Below are positions 33,190 through 45,939 of a stretch of 64,000 nucleotides of DNA, piece after piece. The notes under the pieces were generated by a model. It did no database searches. It was not told the origin of the DNA and saw only the letters and a list, made by a program, of their open reading frames with translations. Position 1 is the stretch's first letter; each line of letters opens with the position of its first letter. The DNA is from Acanthosepion pharaonis (taxonomy: Eukaryota; Mollusca; Cephalopoda; Sepiida; Sepiidae): NCBI GenBank assembly GCA_903632075.3, contig CAHIKZ030000026.1, forward strand, positions 1,282,501 to 1,346,500. Reading direction: 5' to 3'. The position numbers and the translations under genes are program-made.

Positions 33190-33371
33190 TATCATGGCAC
33201 AGTGGATAAAGGCGTTAGTTAGATCCGGTGACAGGACCCAAACAGTGTGAGTTCAATACCTGGTTAAGGCAGTGGAGAACTTTGAGTGGGGAATTAACAG
33301 GAGATAACTGATAACTGACATCCATTAGACATGGCACGTGGAACTAGAACAGTCTACCCCAGTGAGCGAAA
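33190..33371 (+). mobile_element. tRNA-derived SINE head
   Basis: An A-box-like TGGCACAGTGGATAAAG (33,195-33,211) and a B-box-like GAGTTCAATACC (33,250-33,261) with tRNA-like spacing. It joins a hAT relic downstream. Confidence 0.5.
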
Positions 33372-34130
33372 TAAAGGGTTCAGTTTTTTCATTTAGAAAG
33401 AATTTGTTATTTTTCAAGTCCTTTCTTGCTCAGTCAAAACTTTCAGAACATTTTCCCTACTTGTCGAAAGGAATGCGTGAAAGTGAAGAGAATGTCTATG
33501 AATCTTTTCAGGAATATCAGTCAGTTTTAGACTCATTAATAGAAAAATACAGCAGAAGATTCAGTGATTTTGAAAAACATGATATCACTCAGAAACTTTC
33601 TTTTCAGCTTCACTTAGTTAACGTATCAGAGGCTCACGATGAGTTACAAATGCACATTATTGAGTTGTCTGAAGATAATATCCTGAACAATCTGCCTGAC
33701 AGCAAGAAAAATCCCATTGAAATTTGGAAAAGGGCAACAGAATATCCTCGCTTTCGTGAACATGCACTTCAACACACAGTTGGGAATCCACATTCTCGTA
33801 CTTGACGCAAATCAAGAATTCGTTGAGAACACAGATGACAGATGAGCATTTAGAAGAGCAATTAAAACTAAAAACCACTATGTTAGAGCCTAATATCAAA
33901 ATGGTATCTCAAAAGAAGCAAGTCAAGGAAGTCATTAATTTGTCTAAAAGGTGAATAAAGTATTTCTTTGAGTATGTCTTGTTTTTTCAGTTTTATAATG
34001 TCTTTTTCTATTAGATATATATATTTATTAAATTATGTAACTGTAAAAACATCACTTGCTGTATGCGGTGTCTATGAGTGAAGATGAATTTCAATATGGC
34101 CATCATGCACAAAAAGGTTGCCCACCCCTG
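33372..34130 (+). pseudogene. hAT transposase relic (GTF2IRD2/ZBED-like) with 3' terminus
   Basis: The frame reads FRKNLLFFKSFLAQSKLSEH, FPYLSKGM, LIEKYSRRFSDFEKHDITQK and IWKRATEYPRFREHALQHT. A one-base frameshift near 33,778 gives WESTFSYLTQIKNSLRTQMT, DEHLEEQLKLKTT and ends at a stop at 33,952-33,954. This is the C-terminal dimerisation region of hAT transposases of the type domesticated in GTF2IRD2 and ZBED proteins. The 3' end complement CAGGGGTGGGCAACCTTTTT (34,111-34,130) is a typical hAT terminus. The N-terminal and catalytic parts are absent. Confidence 0.75.
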
Positions 34131-35134
34131 ATATAGTCCATAGTTTTAGGAGATTATTTTGAATAGCTGAATATTGGATACTGAGCTTCTTATAAATGCT
34201 CATTTGTTATTATAAAAAACTTCATCTTCTTCACTGTCTCCTTAATAGACCATTCTTGGCTTAATTAGGTCATGGAGAAGAATGTCGGGTTTTATAGATT
34301 CTTATGAACTATTGGATGATCATACTGCGCCAATTTATCAGCAACGTTTAAGAAAGTCGTGAAAGATTAGATTGTACAACGAAGTGACTTGATGATATCC
34401 TCCGTTCTCTGTTTTAATTAACAAACAATCGTTTTGTTAGTTCGTCATTATTAACCATTCTTTCATGTTGTGTTTATTTCTTGGTCGTTCGGAAATACCA
34501 AGCCTCGTTTTCATCGTAGTTGGAGATTAAACCTGATACGTTGTGATACGAAACGAGACGTGATAACCACACTGCTATCCATTGGAGCAGTTTTTGATAC
34601 AAAAACAATAATAATCCGTGTTTTATGAAAGCGCTCTTTGAAGATAATCCATAAGGATTACCATTATTTCTTGGCCATAATACAACACCAGGTTTCTAAA
34701 GCTAAAAACAAAGAATAAATTATATCCTTGCGTATAATATGACCCCGTAGTAAAGCCATCTCTATAAAAGTTATTTTTAAAATGTTGTACCATATTATCC
34801 ATTAAAATCGCACTATTTCATTAAAATATTTACCGTATTTTTCGACGTCAAGTACGTAGTTTTTTTCTCCTGAAATAAGTCTCTAAAATTTGAGGTGCGT
34901 CCTTGAAGACGAAGATTAGTGATTTCGAAATACCTATGCTAACTCCAGAAAATATTTATCTATGCCAGAATTTCTGAGGTTACGCAAATTTTCGAAACTT
35001 ATGTCAGAAAAAAAATGCGTTCTTCAGGCTGGCAAATATGATCAATTTTCATGATATTAAAGAATAGAAATGAACCGAATTTTGAGTTAGTGCATGTTTT
35101 CCTTTTCAAAACATAATTTCCGATTTTCAGGGAA
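34131..35134. other. Mostly unassigned sequence
   Basis: 34,131-34,240 continues the homology with 36,240-36,325. The remainder shows no recognisable feature. Confidence 0.35.
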
Positions 35135-35705
35135 AGGTACTAACTAGACATACCCAGTAATCGATTTTAAAGTGTTAATTAATCAATCATACATTTCTGT
35201 TTGATGTGACTTTATTATATTTCTGTATATTAGTAAACTAAGAAAAATATTGTCTTTAATTATGAATGAAGAACGAAAACTTTATAATAAAAAAAATAAA
35301 AAATAAAAACTATTTACTATTTACATTGTTCATGTGTATTGTCATATCCACGACGTTTCGGCCCTTGTACGCCCCGGCCTTCGTCAGATGATAAACGTCG
35401 GAATTTCGAACCGAGCCCTTTATTTAGTCCACTGGGGGACAATGTTCTAGTTCCACGTGCCTTTTCTGCATATCTCAGTTTTCAGTTAATTTCCTTTAGC
35501 AACTCTACTCTCCAAAAGTTATTAACGCCGAAAGGTGCTAACTAGGCATACACGGAAATACATTTTAAGGTGTTAATTAATCAATCATACTTTCCTGTTT
35601 GATATGTCTATATTTTATTTCTATATAAGAATAAACTATGATAAAAAATTGTCTTTCATTATGAATGAAGAGAGAAACAAATATTGCCGACATTAAAAAT
35701 AAAAA
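35135..35705. repeat. Direct repeats flanking a hammerhead-like module
   Basis: GTGTTAATTAATCAATCATA at 35,179 and 35,572 begins two roughly 170-bp diverged direct repeats, both containing TATGAATGAAGA. Between them 35,335-35,520 shares a block with 43,395-43,510 (GTACGCyyCGGCCTTC, TGTTCTAGTTCCA). The arrangement resembles a short element bounded by long direct repeats. Confidence 0.5.
35352..35388 (-). ncRNA. Hammerhead-like motif with intact core letters
   Basis: The minus strand reads CTGACGA, an extra A, GGCC, a 12-base loop, GGCC, GAAAC, GTC. All conserved hammerhead core positions are present, but an unpaired A sits between A9 and stem II and stem III (AC/GU) has no loop, so cleavage would need a dimer. 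Wobble pairing of UCAU with GUGG could start stem I. Compare 43,400-43,438. Confidence 0.45.
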
Positions 35706-35984
35706 CGAAAGCAAATACCACCGACATATCAAATGCCGTTTGTAAATATTTGTTATCAGCCGCTGACTGTTTTGTATTTTCGTATCTATTGTACTAACTG
35801 GATGGATTTGCAGTTTTGCTGTTTCAAATAAGAGGGTTTTTTTAAGCTGAGTAAAGTGATTGATTTGATTTTTTACAGCTTATCAACTTTTTGCATGTTA
35901 TTTGAAGCCAGAAAATATTTTTAGAGTGTATGAATTTTGGGGAGATAATAATGATTTACTTATACAAGCTCCACTAATTAACCC

Positions 35985-36080
35985 ATAGCTGGGGAGAAGA
36001 GTTGGATTCATACCTTTCTCAAGGGTATGGGCGTATAAGTGAACATAATGTCCGACTTGAATTCGAACTCGGCTCTCCGA
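35985..36080 (-). mobile_element. tRNA-derived SINE, B box and tail
   Basis: The minus strand has GAGCCGAGTTCGAATTC (B-box-like), then AAGGTATGAATCCAACTC and a CCAGCTATGGGTTAAT tail. Same family as 54,165-54,290. The A-box side is missing. Confidence 0.55.
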
Positions 36081-36084
36081 GTTT

Positions 36085-36325
36085 TATAATGTCTCTTTCT
36101 ATTAGAATTATACATTTATTAAATTATGTAACTGTAAAAACATCACTAGGTGAATGCGGTGTTTAAGAGGGACGATGGGTTTCAATGTAGCCTTCATGCA
36201 CAAGAAGGTTCCCCACTCTTGATATAGTCCATAGTTTTAGATCTTGTGTAGCTAAATTTTGGAAACTGGGCATCTTCTAAATGATCATTTGTTATTATCA
36301 GAAACTTCATCTTCCTTAATGTCTC
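36085..36325 (+). repeat. Second copy of the hAT 3' end and flank
   Basis: Matches 33,985-34,240, including AAATTATGTAACTGTAAAAA, GCACAAGAAGGTTCCCCACT and GATATAGTCCATAGTTTTAG. Similarity continues past the hAT terminus at 34,130, so a larger unit was duplicated or the hAT lies inside another repeat. Confidence 0.6.
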
Positions 36326-36450
36326 GAATTTGACTTAAAATTAGAACCCCGCGTCATTATTCATTATACAAGCCGCACATCAAAGATTACAGCGCCCTTA
36401 GGTATTCACCTTTAAGCTGAGTAAAAATGATTGCAAAATGTGTAATTGTA

Positions 36451-37695
36451 CAGTGGGTTATGATAAGTTTTTAGCCACCCTTGATTACAGCAATTTTGGC
36501 TTGTGTAACAATGTCTCTTTTTTTTTCAGACAATACAATGTTATCATCAAGCTACTGTCATCTATAAACGATAGTTGACTGTGTATTTGGCAATGAAAGT
36601 TCGCGGAAGTAAGGAAATTGATGAATTACAACGAGGGAAAATAATAGGACGGCATCAGTGTGGCAAGTCAGATAGAGAAATTGCTAGGTTTTTCCCGGTT
36701 AATCATCAAACGGTTAATAATATTGTCAAGAAACCTAATGAAGAAGGCCATTGTCGTGTGGAACAACGTTCAGGAAAACCAAGCATCGTGTCTGAGCGAA
36801 CAAAAAAGGCACTGAAGAGGGAAGTCACCAGAAACCGGCGTCAGAATGTCAAAGATGTCGGCAACAGCATGGAAATATCACCATATACAGTGAGAAAGAC
36901 TCTGAAAGAGCTAGGCTATCAAATAAGCCCTTGTAAGAAAGAAGCCCTTGATTTCAGAGGTTAACAGAAATCTTCGTATGGGCTGGGCGAGAGAGAATGC
37001 GAGAGTAAAGATTATGAATTTTGGCAGTCCATATTCGAATTCAAGACAGGTTTACACACACAAAAATCAGAATGAGACTTTGAAACAAAATGTCTGCAGG
37101 CGACCGTGAAACATGGAGGGATTTGAGTAATGGTGTGGGGCTTGTCTGGTTTAGATTTTTGAGCTGATTCTTATTAACGAGCGGTTGAATGGTTCAAAAA
37201 TTCTGTCAAATATTAGAGAAAGGACAACTCCCACTATTTGAAACCGGATCAGAATGACAAGAATTCTACGTTTTTCTAAGAAGATGGATATATATGTCAA
37301 ATTAAAATAAGTAGCAAAGGCCTGGAAGGAATTATCAAGGGAATCAGTTCACCGCCATGGGTAGCCCAAAGTGTCTGATATGCCGATAGAGCGCGTTTAG
37401 GACCACCTTGACCGAAACTGACTGAAAGCATGTAAACCAAAATTATATCAAATGGCAAACCCTTAAAGAAATATTGCTAACGGAACAAAAATATGGCTCA
37501 GACGATTGTTGTTAACGGTGTCATCATATCCATTCGTTTTTGCTTACAAGAACTGAAACTAAATCAAAATGAAGGACTTACTCATTACACTAGATCCAAT
37601 TACTGTTTATTTATGTTGAGTTGGGATTATGTAATTAAATTTTGAAATTGGATGTAGTTTATTTCTCCTGACCCAAAAATTTTCTTAGGCCACTG
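36451..37695 (+). mobile_element. Tc1-like transposon, complete ends, dead
   Basis: Bounded by TA (36,449-36,450 and 37,696-37,697). Left end CAGTGGGTTATGATAAGTTT and right-end complement CAGTGGCCTAAGAAAATTTT are imperfect terminal inverted repeats. The 1,245-bp length is normal for Tc1. It contains the transposase relic at 36,593-36,964 and decayed downstream coding sequence. Confidence 0.85.
36593..36964 (+). pseudogene. Tc1-like transposase, N-terminal DNA-binding half
   Basis: From ATG at 36,593 the 124-codon frame reads MKVRGSKEIDELQRGKIIGR, SDREIARFFPVNHQTVNNIV (helix-turn-helix), SGKPSIVSERTKKALKREVT and TVRKTLKELGYQISPCKK. These are the two helix-turn-helix domains of a Tc1 transposase, which bind the terminal repeats. 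The frame stops at 36,962-36,964. The catalytic half survives only as fragments such as HGG...VMVWG near 37,110-37,140 and a degraded DHLD-like piece near 37,400. Family length is about 340 residues, so two thirds are lost to stops and shifts. Confidence 0.8.
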
Positions 37696-37870
37696 TATAT
37701 AATAAGACGCCTCTTTTTGCCTATTATACAAAAGAAAATACGGTAATTAACTACTGACATCAGTAGAAGCCGATAGGGTTCCATTTAAAAGCCCCACCCT
37801 GCTTTAACATAGCTTGGTTACTTTTATAATACATTCCGTAATATCTCGATTAATTAACCAATAGTTTATT

Positions 37871-37876
<6 letters not shown>

Positions 37877-37927
<51 letters not shown>
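37877..37927. repeat. (TA)n microsatellite
   Basis: A 51-bp TA tract. Confidence 0.9.
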
Positions 37928-37930
<3 letters not shown>

Positions 37931-39342
37931 CTTATAAAGGACGTTTCGTTTGTGACAAAAATAAGGGAAGGGTAAATGTTAAAAGTTCTTATTGGCGTTT
38001 GTTGATCACAAGTTTGCAACAACAACAACAAAGAAAAGAAATTTCGTTTCAACTCTCGTGAGGCCGGATAACTTCTCATAATAATTAAGCTAATTCTCTG
38101 AAGGCAAATTGGAAAATGAAACACAGAACGAGACGTCAAAGTCACAGGTCTTGTAAAAGTGGAAAGTAATTGTTGTTGAAAGTAGTTGTTGACGTCTTAT
38201 GTTAGGTTTGATTCATCTAATGAGACTTGTTGGTTTAATTTAACATAAGTAATAATCTATATAATAAATGTAGATGGCACACTAACTTTCCTCCTAGGCA
38301 ATTTCAACCCAACATTGATGAAAAGGCTTTTTGGAATCACATAACACCGTGAGCAAATTCAAAACAAAAATCCTAAAATTTCATCTCAAATTAATTACTG
38401 CGATTATTTTAGGACTCCGCCATCTATGGCTTTTGGGAATTAAAACAAATAAATGAACACAACTTTCAATAGTGCATATGATTCAAATGAAAAAAAAATT
38501 ACTATCTATAAATATACAGTTTTTCAAAATAAAATTGTCCAAATTTTCAACTTTAAAGTGATGGTATGATATGTTGAGATTAAACTAAACGTATCCATAC
38601 CATTTTGGAATCAGGTTTTGAACTCTATTGGACTCTAATTTGAAAAGAAAGGCCGGATTTGGTCGTGATCCTGAAATTTTGATTCCCAATTTTTCATTAC
38701 TGCGATTGTTTTCGGCCATTTTTTACGTGGTTTATGCGACGAATTTTTTGTACGATAACAAATTTTATAAATTGAAGATAAATTTCTGAATAATCGATAT
38801 TGAATACGAAATCTGCGAAATCACCATGGAAATACAAATAACCATTTTATGGAACAAGGACCTACTTACATCAAATTATCTTTAAACTAAGTGGCGGCCA
38901 AGTTCGATCGTTGAACTTTTAAAAGGTTTTTTTTGTTAATGCATCCTTTAAAATGCAGCGATCAATTTGAGTTATTCTGTAATTTATTGTTGCCTAAAAC
39001 ATTCCAACCAGAATTATGATGAAGGCGTAATCACAAGGCCCTCCGGTCAATCTAATAAATAAATGCTGCTTGATTGGAAGGTAATAGTTCGAATCGCGTA
39101 AATAATATAAGTCATAGAGGAAAAAAATCACAATGAATTAATAGAGATGGAAGCATAGATCAAATTTACACTCGAGTCAAAAAAGGTAAACAGTGATTAA
39201 ATATATACCTGAATTAACAGGTATTTACTAGAAAAGTAGGTGATACATTAGGCGTATTTTAAACCTCGCCGATAGGGGATATATTGTGAACACACATAAT
39301 AATTTACATATATATAAAATGCAATAAACATACACACACACG

Positions 39343-39343
<1 letters not shown>
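37928..39343. other. Unassigned AT-rich sequence
   Basis: No protein homology seen. TCTATATAATAAATGTAGAT at 38,258 resembles the 5' start of some Helitrons but no partner 3' end is found. ATTACTGCGATTRTTTT occurs twice (38,395 and 38,697), so some internal duplication is likely. Confidence 0.35.
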
Positions 39344-39374
<31 letters not shown>

Positions 39375-39379
39375 TGTTT

Positions 39380-40044
<665 letters not shown>

Positions 40045-40267
40045 GTGTGTCAAATGTGTCTAGATACTAGTCCGATGTTCATGACTATAGCTCATAAAAA
40101 AGCTGAGAAAAGTTAGGGCTCAGGGAACGATTTTCGTTGAGCTAAGATTTAGGGTTGCCAGATTATGCGAGGTTAGAATATATATTAATATATTGTACTG
40201 GCCATTATCGTTTCTTTCATGGTTCAAGGGGAGTAACTTTTATTTTCCTTTTGTATCCAAAATTCCA

Positions 40268-40420
40268 GCTAGCTTAAAAGCCATCCTATCGGGCGGCATT
40301 TAAGCTAGTTCCTGTGGAGGACTCTTGGTTTAGCCATCATCACAATATCCAAGGAACAGTAGATACGATAGGCATCAATAAACTATAGAAGAACTCAAAA
40401 TTGATCGCTGCATTTAAGTA
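40268..40420 (-). repeat. Dispersed repeat with palindrome, relative of 10,140-10,290
   Basis: CTAGCTTAAAAGCC (40,269-40,282) pairs with GGCATTTAAGCTAG (40,295-40,308) with one mismatch. Downstream GATAGGCATCAATAAACTAT and AGAAGAACTC match the 10-kb copy. The rest of 40,043-41,158 has no recognisable feature. Confidence 0.55.
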
Positions 40421-41157
40421 TTGAATTAATGTTTAAGCTTAACTTTTAAAAGTTCAATGATAATTCTTCTGCTGCCACTTAATTTAAAAACGAATAGATG
40501 TACGTAGATCATTATTTTCCATACAACCAATTATTTTCATTTCATGGGTGACAGCACGGTGGGGGGCAATTTATAAGATAAAATTAAAATAGTGTAAAGA
40601 TGGGAAAATAGAAATTAGAATTAGTTATACATTCAACATTTGAAGATTTAGAGAAACATAATAGCTAATTAAGTAAAACCTATATCACGGAATCTATATG
40701 AATAAATGCGAAATTGGAGCTCAATTCTCCCACAAATTCTGAGATTAAAAACCTCCAGCTCTACAAAATGTTAATTTTTACGCTAAAAGCTCAATATCTG
40801 CATTATATATTATCTACTTCTAGGAAATATCACTCTTCAAGTTTAACTAATTTGCATATTAATCTAAAAACTATTTCATTAATTAACTTCATTACTGTTT
40901 TTTAATCGAGGATTGTTTTGATTTTCATATAAAAATAGTTCTGTTTAGGAATATCGTATTATATATTGCAGAAAAGTGTTTGAAATTTGCATTTTACTTG
41001 ACCTTCAACAAATTGTCATCTATATGTAAAACTTTCCTTAACTAAAACAAGTCAATTTATGAATGAAATGTTCATTTAAAAATTTTGTTTCAAAGATTTC
41101 AAGTAGTGAATATATCTTACTTTGAGAAGCAATATGAGCGGACGAAACCAAACCTGC

Positions 41158-41265
<108 letters not shown>

Positions 41266-41340
41266 AAAGTAGCCACTGAGGTCAACACCAAAATGCGTAA
41301 GTCCCTTTCACGCTTGAACGGATTCATCAGTGTCCACTTT
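41266..41340 (-). ncRNA. Hairpin with CTGATGA...GAAA, Penelope-terminal module
   Basis: Arms 41,266-41,279 and 41,327-41,340 (AAAGTGG-CACTGA with TCAGTG-CACTTT type pairing). On the minus strand CTGATGA (41,324-41,330) is followed 14 bases later by GAAA (41,306-41,309). Layout and flank equal those at 47,941-48,028. CTGA lies in the stem and no good GUH site with stem III is seen, so activity is doubtful. Confidence 0.45.
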
Positions 41341-41390
41341 ACTTTTGCATACGTTTTGTTTCTGACATTGTGTACTTTTCCCCATAAATA

Positions 41391-41416
41391 TTGCATAAAT
41401 TAAACCTATATTTTCA

Positions 41417-41466
<50 letters not shown>

Positions 41467-42375
41467 TTAGGATATTAAAAGAAAAATATGTTAAAAATTA
41501 CTACACAATTGAAATTATTTTTCGACACTACCAATGCATTTTGTGTATACCCTCATCTATAGAATGCAGGATTAGCAACAATTCATCTGACAAATATGTG
41601 TTTGATAAAAACAGCTGTGTTGATAATACTGATTTAACAATAGCGGTTACAAGTACGTTGAAGTATAGAAAATATGATAATATTGATCGTAAGAGTAGGA
41701 AAATCAACCCCCATTTTACCAGTTGGTCAGTACTAAGTTAGGCCAGAAGTTCCTCCATTTAATTGATAAACATTTCCCTAAAAGTAACCCTCTTAGTAAA
41801 ATATTTAAAAGAAACACACTAAAACTAAGTTATAGCTGCATCGATAAACTTCAGAAGATTATAAAAAAACACAATAATAAAATTTTAAAGCAATTTAAAA
41901 ATTTAGATAATAATGCACATGTCAAGATAAATACTGCTGATAATATTAACCAATTTATTTGCAAGAATTCTAAAGAATGCCCATTACAAAACAAATGTTT
42001 AACCAACTCTCTTGTTTATCTAAGTACTATTTCTGCAATAGAGAGTCCGATTGTTGAAAAATTTTAAGAATTCTTTTAATCCTAGGTGGTATCAATATAT
42101 CATCAATACTTCACCAATAGTACATAAAAATAATAGATGTCTTTCTAAATATTTTTGGAATTTAAAAGAGGCTAATAAAACTCCTAAGGTAAAATGGAAA
42201 ACATTTAAAAAAGCTAGAACATGTAGAATTTATATGAACCCTGTTTTCTATGTTTATATGAAAAATTAGAAATTATCAGATTTTCTGTTAAAAACTCCTT
42301 ATTAAACTACAGAAGTGAATTGACTGTAAATTGTAGGCAAAATCTACGTTTTTCTTACAATATGTTTAAACTTTG
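41391..42375 (+). pseudogene. Penelope-like element family 1, RT C-terminus to GIY-YIG
   Basis: Pieces in order: CVDNTDLTIAVTSTLKYRKY (41,610), VSTKLGQKFLHLIDKHFPKS and KIFKRNTLKLSYSCIDKLQK (41,725-41,870), CKNSKECPLQNKCLTNSLVY (Cys motif, about 41,960-42,020), CLSKYFWNLKEANKTPKVKW (42,140-42,200), and KLEIIRFSVKNSLLNYRSEL (about 42,265-42,325). This order is the C-terminal third of a Penelope-like protein. Frameshifts near 41,725, 42,055 and 42,240 break it. It is the longest family 1 coding relic in the window. The catalytic RT domain upstream is replaced by a (TA)n tract. Confidence 0.75.
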
Positions 42376-43229
42376 AATTTGATAATACTTTTTCTTATAG
42401 TAATAATCAGTCGATGAACTGCGGCGCACCTTATATGACTTACTATTTTATTTGTAAAATTTATTTAGATTTAATATAACTCTGTATTGATGTTAAGTTA
42501 GCATTATTAATATTATATTGATGGGCAGGTGTTTAGTTAGTATTATTAACGTCTTACATTGATTAGTTAGTGTTAAAAACAGCTTATATGGATGCTCTTT
42601 ATTTAATGGTTGCATATTAATTTATCAATGTAGTTCTGTATTTTTTATCTTTTTTTTCAAACTGTTAAGTTATTAAATTTCTTAAAGGGGCCTTTTATTT
42701 ACCAACTACAATTTTTTATGTAAGCAGCAGAAAGAGCATATAACTGGTTAGCATTGTGTTAAATTATCTCCCTACAACTTTAGCTTTTACTTATTAGGAA
42801 TGTTGAATGTTAGACAGCTTACGAAATAATGCAACCACTTGTATCTGTCCATAAGGAAATTATCTAGGATTTATATGTAAACAGCTTCGTGTCATGAGCT
42901 ATATTAAAAAAATGGTGAGTGTAAATTCAGCGTAGAACACATCCGAGTGGTAAAAGCCTACAAGCCTACTTTTGCTGTTTTTTTTCTCGAAAAAAGAGTA
43001 GGTATTTTGCTTTTGAAATTAAATTAATCGTTCACTCGCCAGAAGTTTAACATCGCCACAGGAGACACATTTGTAGAGTCGAAACATAATTGTATTTGTG
43101 TAGCGATTTTTAACATGTTTTTGTTTTAATATCCTAAAATAAATAATATTTAGTTCTACTCTGTATTGAGCCGTCTTTTAAATTAAATGTTACGCAAAAT
43201 GTAATTATACACCATTTGTTCTCATTTTA

Positions 43230-43230
<1 letters not shown>
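42376..43230. other. Penelope 3' flank and unassigned AT-rich sequence
   Basis: No frame recognised. It includes the weak hammerhead-like motif at 43,059-43,085. Confidence 0.35.
43059..43085 (+). ncRNA. Weak hammerhead-like remnant
   Basis: CAGGAGACACATTTGTAGAG then TCGAAAC: GAC/GTC can close a stem and GAAAC follows, but CTGATGA is degraded to CAGGAGA. Noted because it is in sense downstream of the plus-strand Penelope relic. Confidence 0.25.

Positions 43231-43231
<1 letters not shown>

Positions 43232-43308
<77 letters not shown>
43232..43308. repeat. (TA)n(TG)n microsatellite
   Basis: TA at 43,232-43,268 followed by about 40 bp of TG. Confidence 0.9.
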
Positions 43309-43314
<6 letters not shown>

Positions 43315-43399
43315 TTGTGTGTGTGCGTTTATATCTCTGAAATCAGTTATTATGATTGGTTGTATTATTTACTGATATCCTCATCCTCAATGCCATATT

Positions 43400-43438
43400 C
43401 GTAAAGTTTCGCCCGTTGTACGCTGCGGCCTTCTTCAG
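43400..43438 (-). ncRNA. Hammerhead-like motif, relative of 35,352-35,388
   Basis: The minus strand reads CTGAAGA, A, GGCC...GGGC, GAAAC, then TTTAC in place of a clear GUC. Stem II has decayed by one base and the cleavage site is lost. Flanks match the 35-kb copy. Confidence 0.4.
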
Positions 43439-43699
43439 GTGATTGGATTTTCTAGCCGAACCCATTATTTCGTCTACCTGGGTAGTCTGTTCTAGTTCCA
43501 GCGTCGCACTTACCGTCCTCTGTCAGAACACTTCCCAGATATTTGAATTTCCGCACCTGCTTGATTTTAGTGTCCTCAACCTGTAAAATCGCATTTCAGG
43601 CCCATAATAAGGAAGAAAAGCTTGGAAAATTTTACACTCACAGATAATATTATAGAAGTCAAAATTGACGGGGGAAGGCAGCTGGCTACTTACCTGACC

Positions 43700-43870
43700 T
43701 GACGAGCCTGTAAGAACTGATTACGTAACGGGGTGTGGGAGGCTTGACAAAGCGGCAAACGTTGATAAGGGCTGCAAGAGATAGAAGGCTGTGGAAAATT
43801 ATGATTGCCCACACCCTGAAGAGACACGAAGATAAAGAAATTAACCAGGTAAACGATTCTAAGTTAAGCA
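43700..43870 (+). pseudogene. RTE-like LINE C-terminal remnant
   Basis: Reads TLIRAARDRRLWKIMIAHTL then KRHEDKEI, the C-terminal end of an endonuclease-bearing LINE protein of the kind seen at 45,940 (minus). Upstream frames are unreadable. Confidence 0.5.
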
Positions 43871-44156
43871 TACATAGAAGAATGCTGTAATGTGAAGGAG
43901 GCTTGCTGTCACTTTATCTTTTATTATCCTTGCCACAAGGTATAACAGATAGGAAAAAGAAAGAAATGATTAATAACTGAAAGAATATTATATGCACGTC
44001 ATGATATTTGTTCAGAAAATCAATGCTTTTTCATAGCTTAATCACTTGATTGATTTTCTTGGCTAATTTAACGAACATTCTCTTGCTTGACTGTTCTTTC
44101 CTTCTGTGTGCCAAAGATACCTTAATTTTAAGTTGACCAGTGTTAAGAACAATATA
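43871..44156. other. Unassigned sequence
   Basis: Nothing recognised. Confidence 0.3.
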
Positions 44157-44549
44157 CACTACGGTTCAAAAGGTTTGAGGCGACCCCTTATAATTTTTTT
44201 AATTAGCCTACAAAATAGTTGTTTTGTACTTAAAATAAGAGAGAATTATTATACATGGTTTAAAAAAAGTGAGACCTGATTTTTTATTAGAAATTATATT
44301 AGGACAAAAAGAAAAAAAAAACAATTTATGATTAAACTTTACTCTCGTAAAATACTTTGATTACTGCAGCACAAATTTTTGGTATTCATTGGAAAACTTT
44401 CTCAAAGTATAAGTTTGATAATTAATTCCATTCTTTTTTCAATGACTCTAAGAGCTCTTTTTCATTTTGGGGATGGAAAGGTTTCACTCTTCTGTCAAGT
44501 TCATCCCATGCTAATACTGGTGGTGGCTTCAAACTTTTGAACTGTAATG
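44157..44549 (-). mobile_element. Tc1-like transposon, internally deleted, both ends present
   Basis: Left end TA then CACTACGGTTCAAAAGG and right-end complement CATTACAGTTCAAAAGTTTG are matching terminal repeats. The minus strand encodes AWDELDRRVKPFHPQNEKEL, LESLKKEWN, a stop, then IPKICAAVIK, the C-terminus of a Tc1 transposase. The 393-bp copy has lost most of the gene. Confidence 0.7.
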
Positions 44550-44553
<4 letters not shown>

Positions 44554-44614
<61 letters not shown>

Positions 44615-44753
44615 GTGTGTGTGTTTTTTTTTCGTCTTTTAGAACCTCATCTGTCTAGCGGATGCAGTGCATTACACGAAAAACTTATTCCACTTTGTCA
44701 TACTTCTTTCCCTAAAATTGTTCTTAATATATAAAAAAAATAAGTATTGTTAT

Positions 44754-44809
<56 letters not shown>

Positions 44810-45083
44810 GGACTCTCCCGTCGGTTTTGATTTACGTTGATCTGACAACTTAACCAATTGATTCAGTATGAAATTTTGTGGGATAATCTTAATGACACAT
44901 AAGACCCTGCAAGTGATTTTGCCAAAGATACTGCATATGGAGCAAGAGTGAGGATTGTGAAATGAAATTAATGTTATATTGGGTGACCTTTTAGATCTTG
45001 CTTCTCGCTTCTTGAAGACCATTCAGACTAGCAGATTGGAAACCGGTGAGTCCACGAAAACACGTCGACCTCCCTCTTCATAT

Positions 45084-45134
<51 letters not shown>
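44554..45134. repeat. Three (TA)n tracts in unassigned sequence
   Basis: TA at 44,554-44,610, 44,757-44,806 and 45,085-45,134. The sequence between carries no recognised gene. Confidence 0.85.
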
Positions 45135-45136
<2 letters not shown>

Positions 45137-45935
45137 CATTTTTACCCTGTACAAGGCCCAATAGCCACGCTAGGTAAATATTACAGTGTAAGTGGTTCTC
45201 CCTCCCAGCAAAAGTGATGATGCCACCAAGACGCAAGGGACCACCGGAACTGAAAAAGAAAGAAAAAACTTTAGAATAAACCGGAAACTCAATCCTAAAC
45301 AGGAACCAAGAGATAAACCTCTACTCCTTTTCACAAGAACGGGGAGGAGTGTGAACCGGGCAAATATTTTTTAGCTAGATCCTATTGAGGAAAAAAGTAA
45401 ATAGTAAATAAAATTTCAGAGTTGTAGGTGGAGACGTTAGATGTATAGAGTTGAAGTAGACTTTAGAAAGAACCAAAAACCGTATATATTCGTTTATCGT
45501 TTATTTAAAAGAACTCTTTTTGTACCCCCACAACATAAAAAAAGGTTTGTTTTTGTACACAAAACAGCTAAGTCCGACAGCTTGACCCATTCTAAATCGA
45601 TAAAAATCAAGAGTTTTCGTTTCTGATACATGTCACGAGCTAAGTAATATCTAAAGAAAGCTAACGTACAGAAATAACTTGTAAAATGTGTGTTTTTTTT
45701 TTTAATATATTTTTATAAGTGGACCTCTTTATTTAAGTAGTGCCTTAATAACTTCATTTTAAAAATATAAGCCTGACAAACACCAGAAATCCCACTTTAT
45801 ATCCGTTTACAAAGTCGCCATGTTTAAGGAAGAGGTTTTACCTCGTGCTATTAAAAGATCCCGAACGTGATTCTGGTTGACGATTTAGAAAATATAAGTC
45901 TGATAATGTAAAGAATCATTCTGAATAATTTTCTT
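45135..45935. other. Unassigned sequence
   Basis: Two 60-codon plus-strand frames (45,192-45,374 and 45,441-45,626) have no recognisable motif or codon signal and are not called as genes. Confidence 0.35.
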
Positions 45936-45939
45936 CTTC

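Noticed and set aside
38258..39340. Helitron starting at TCTATATAATAAATG
   Set aside because: No matching 3' hairpin with CTRR end was found downstream, and such AT-rich starts are common by chance.
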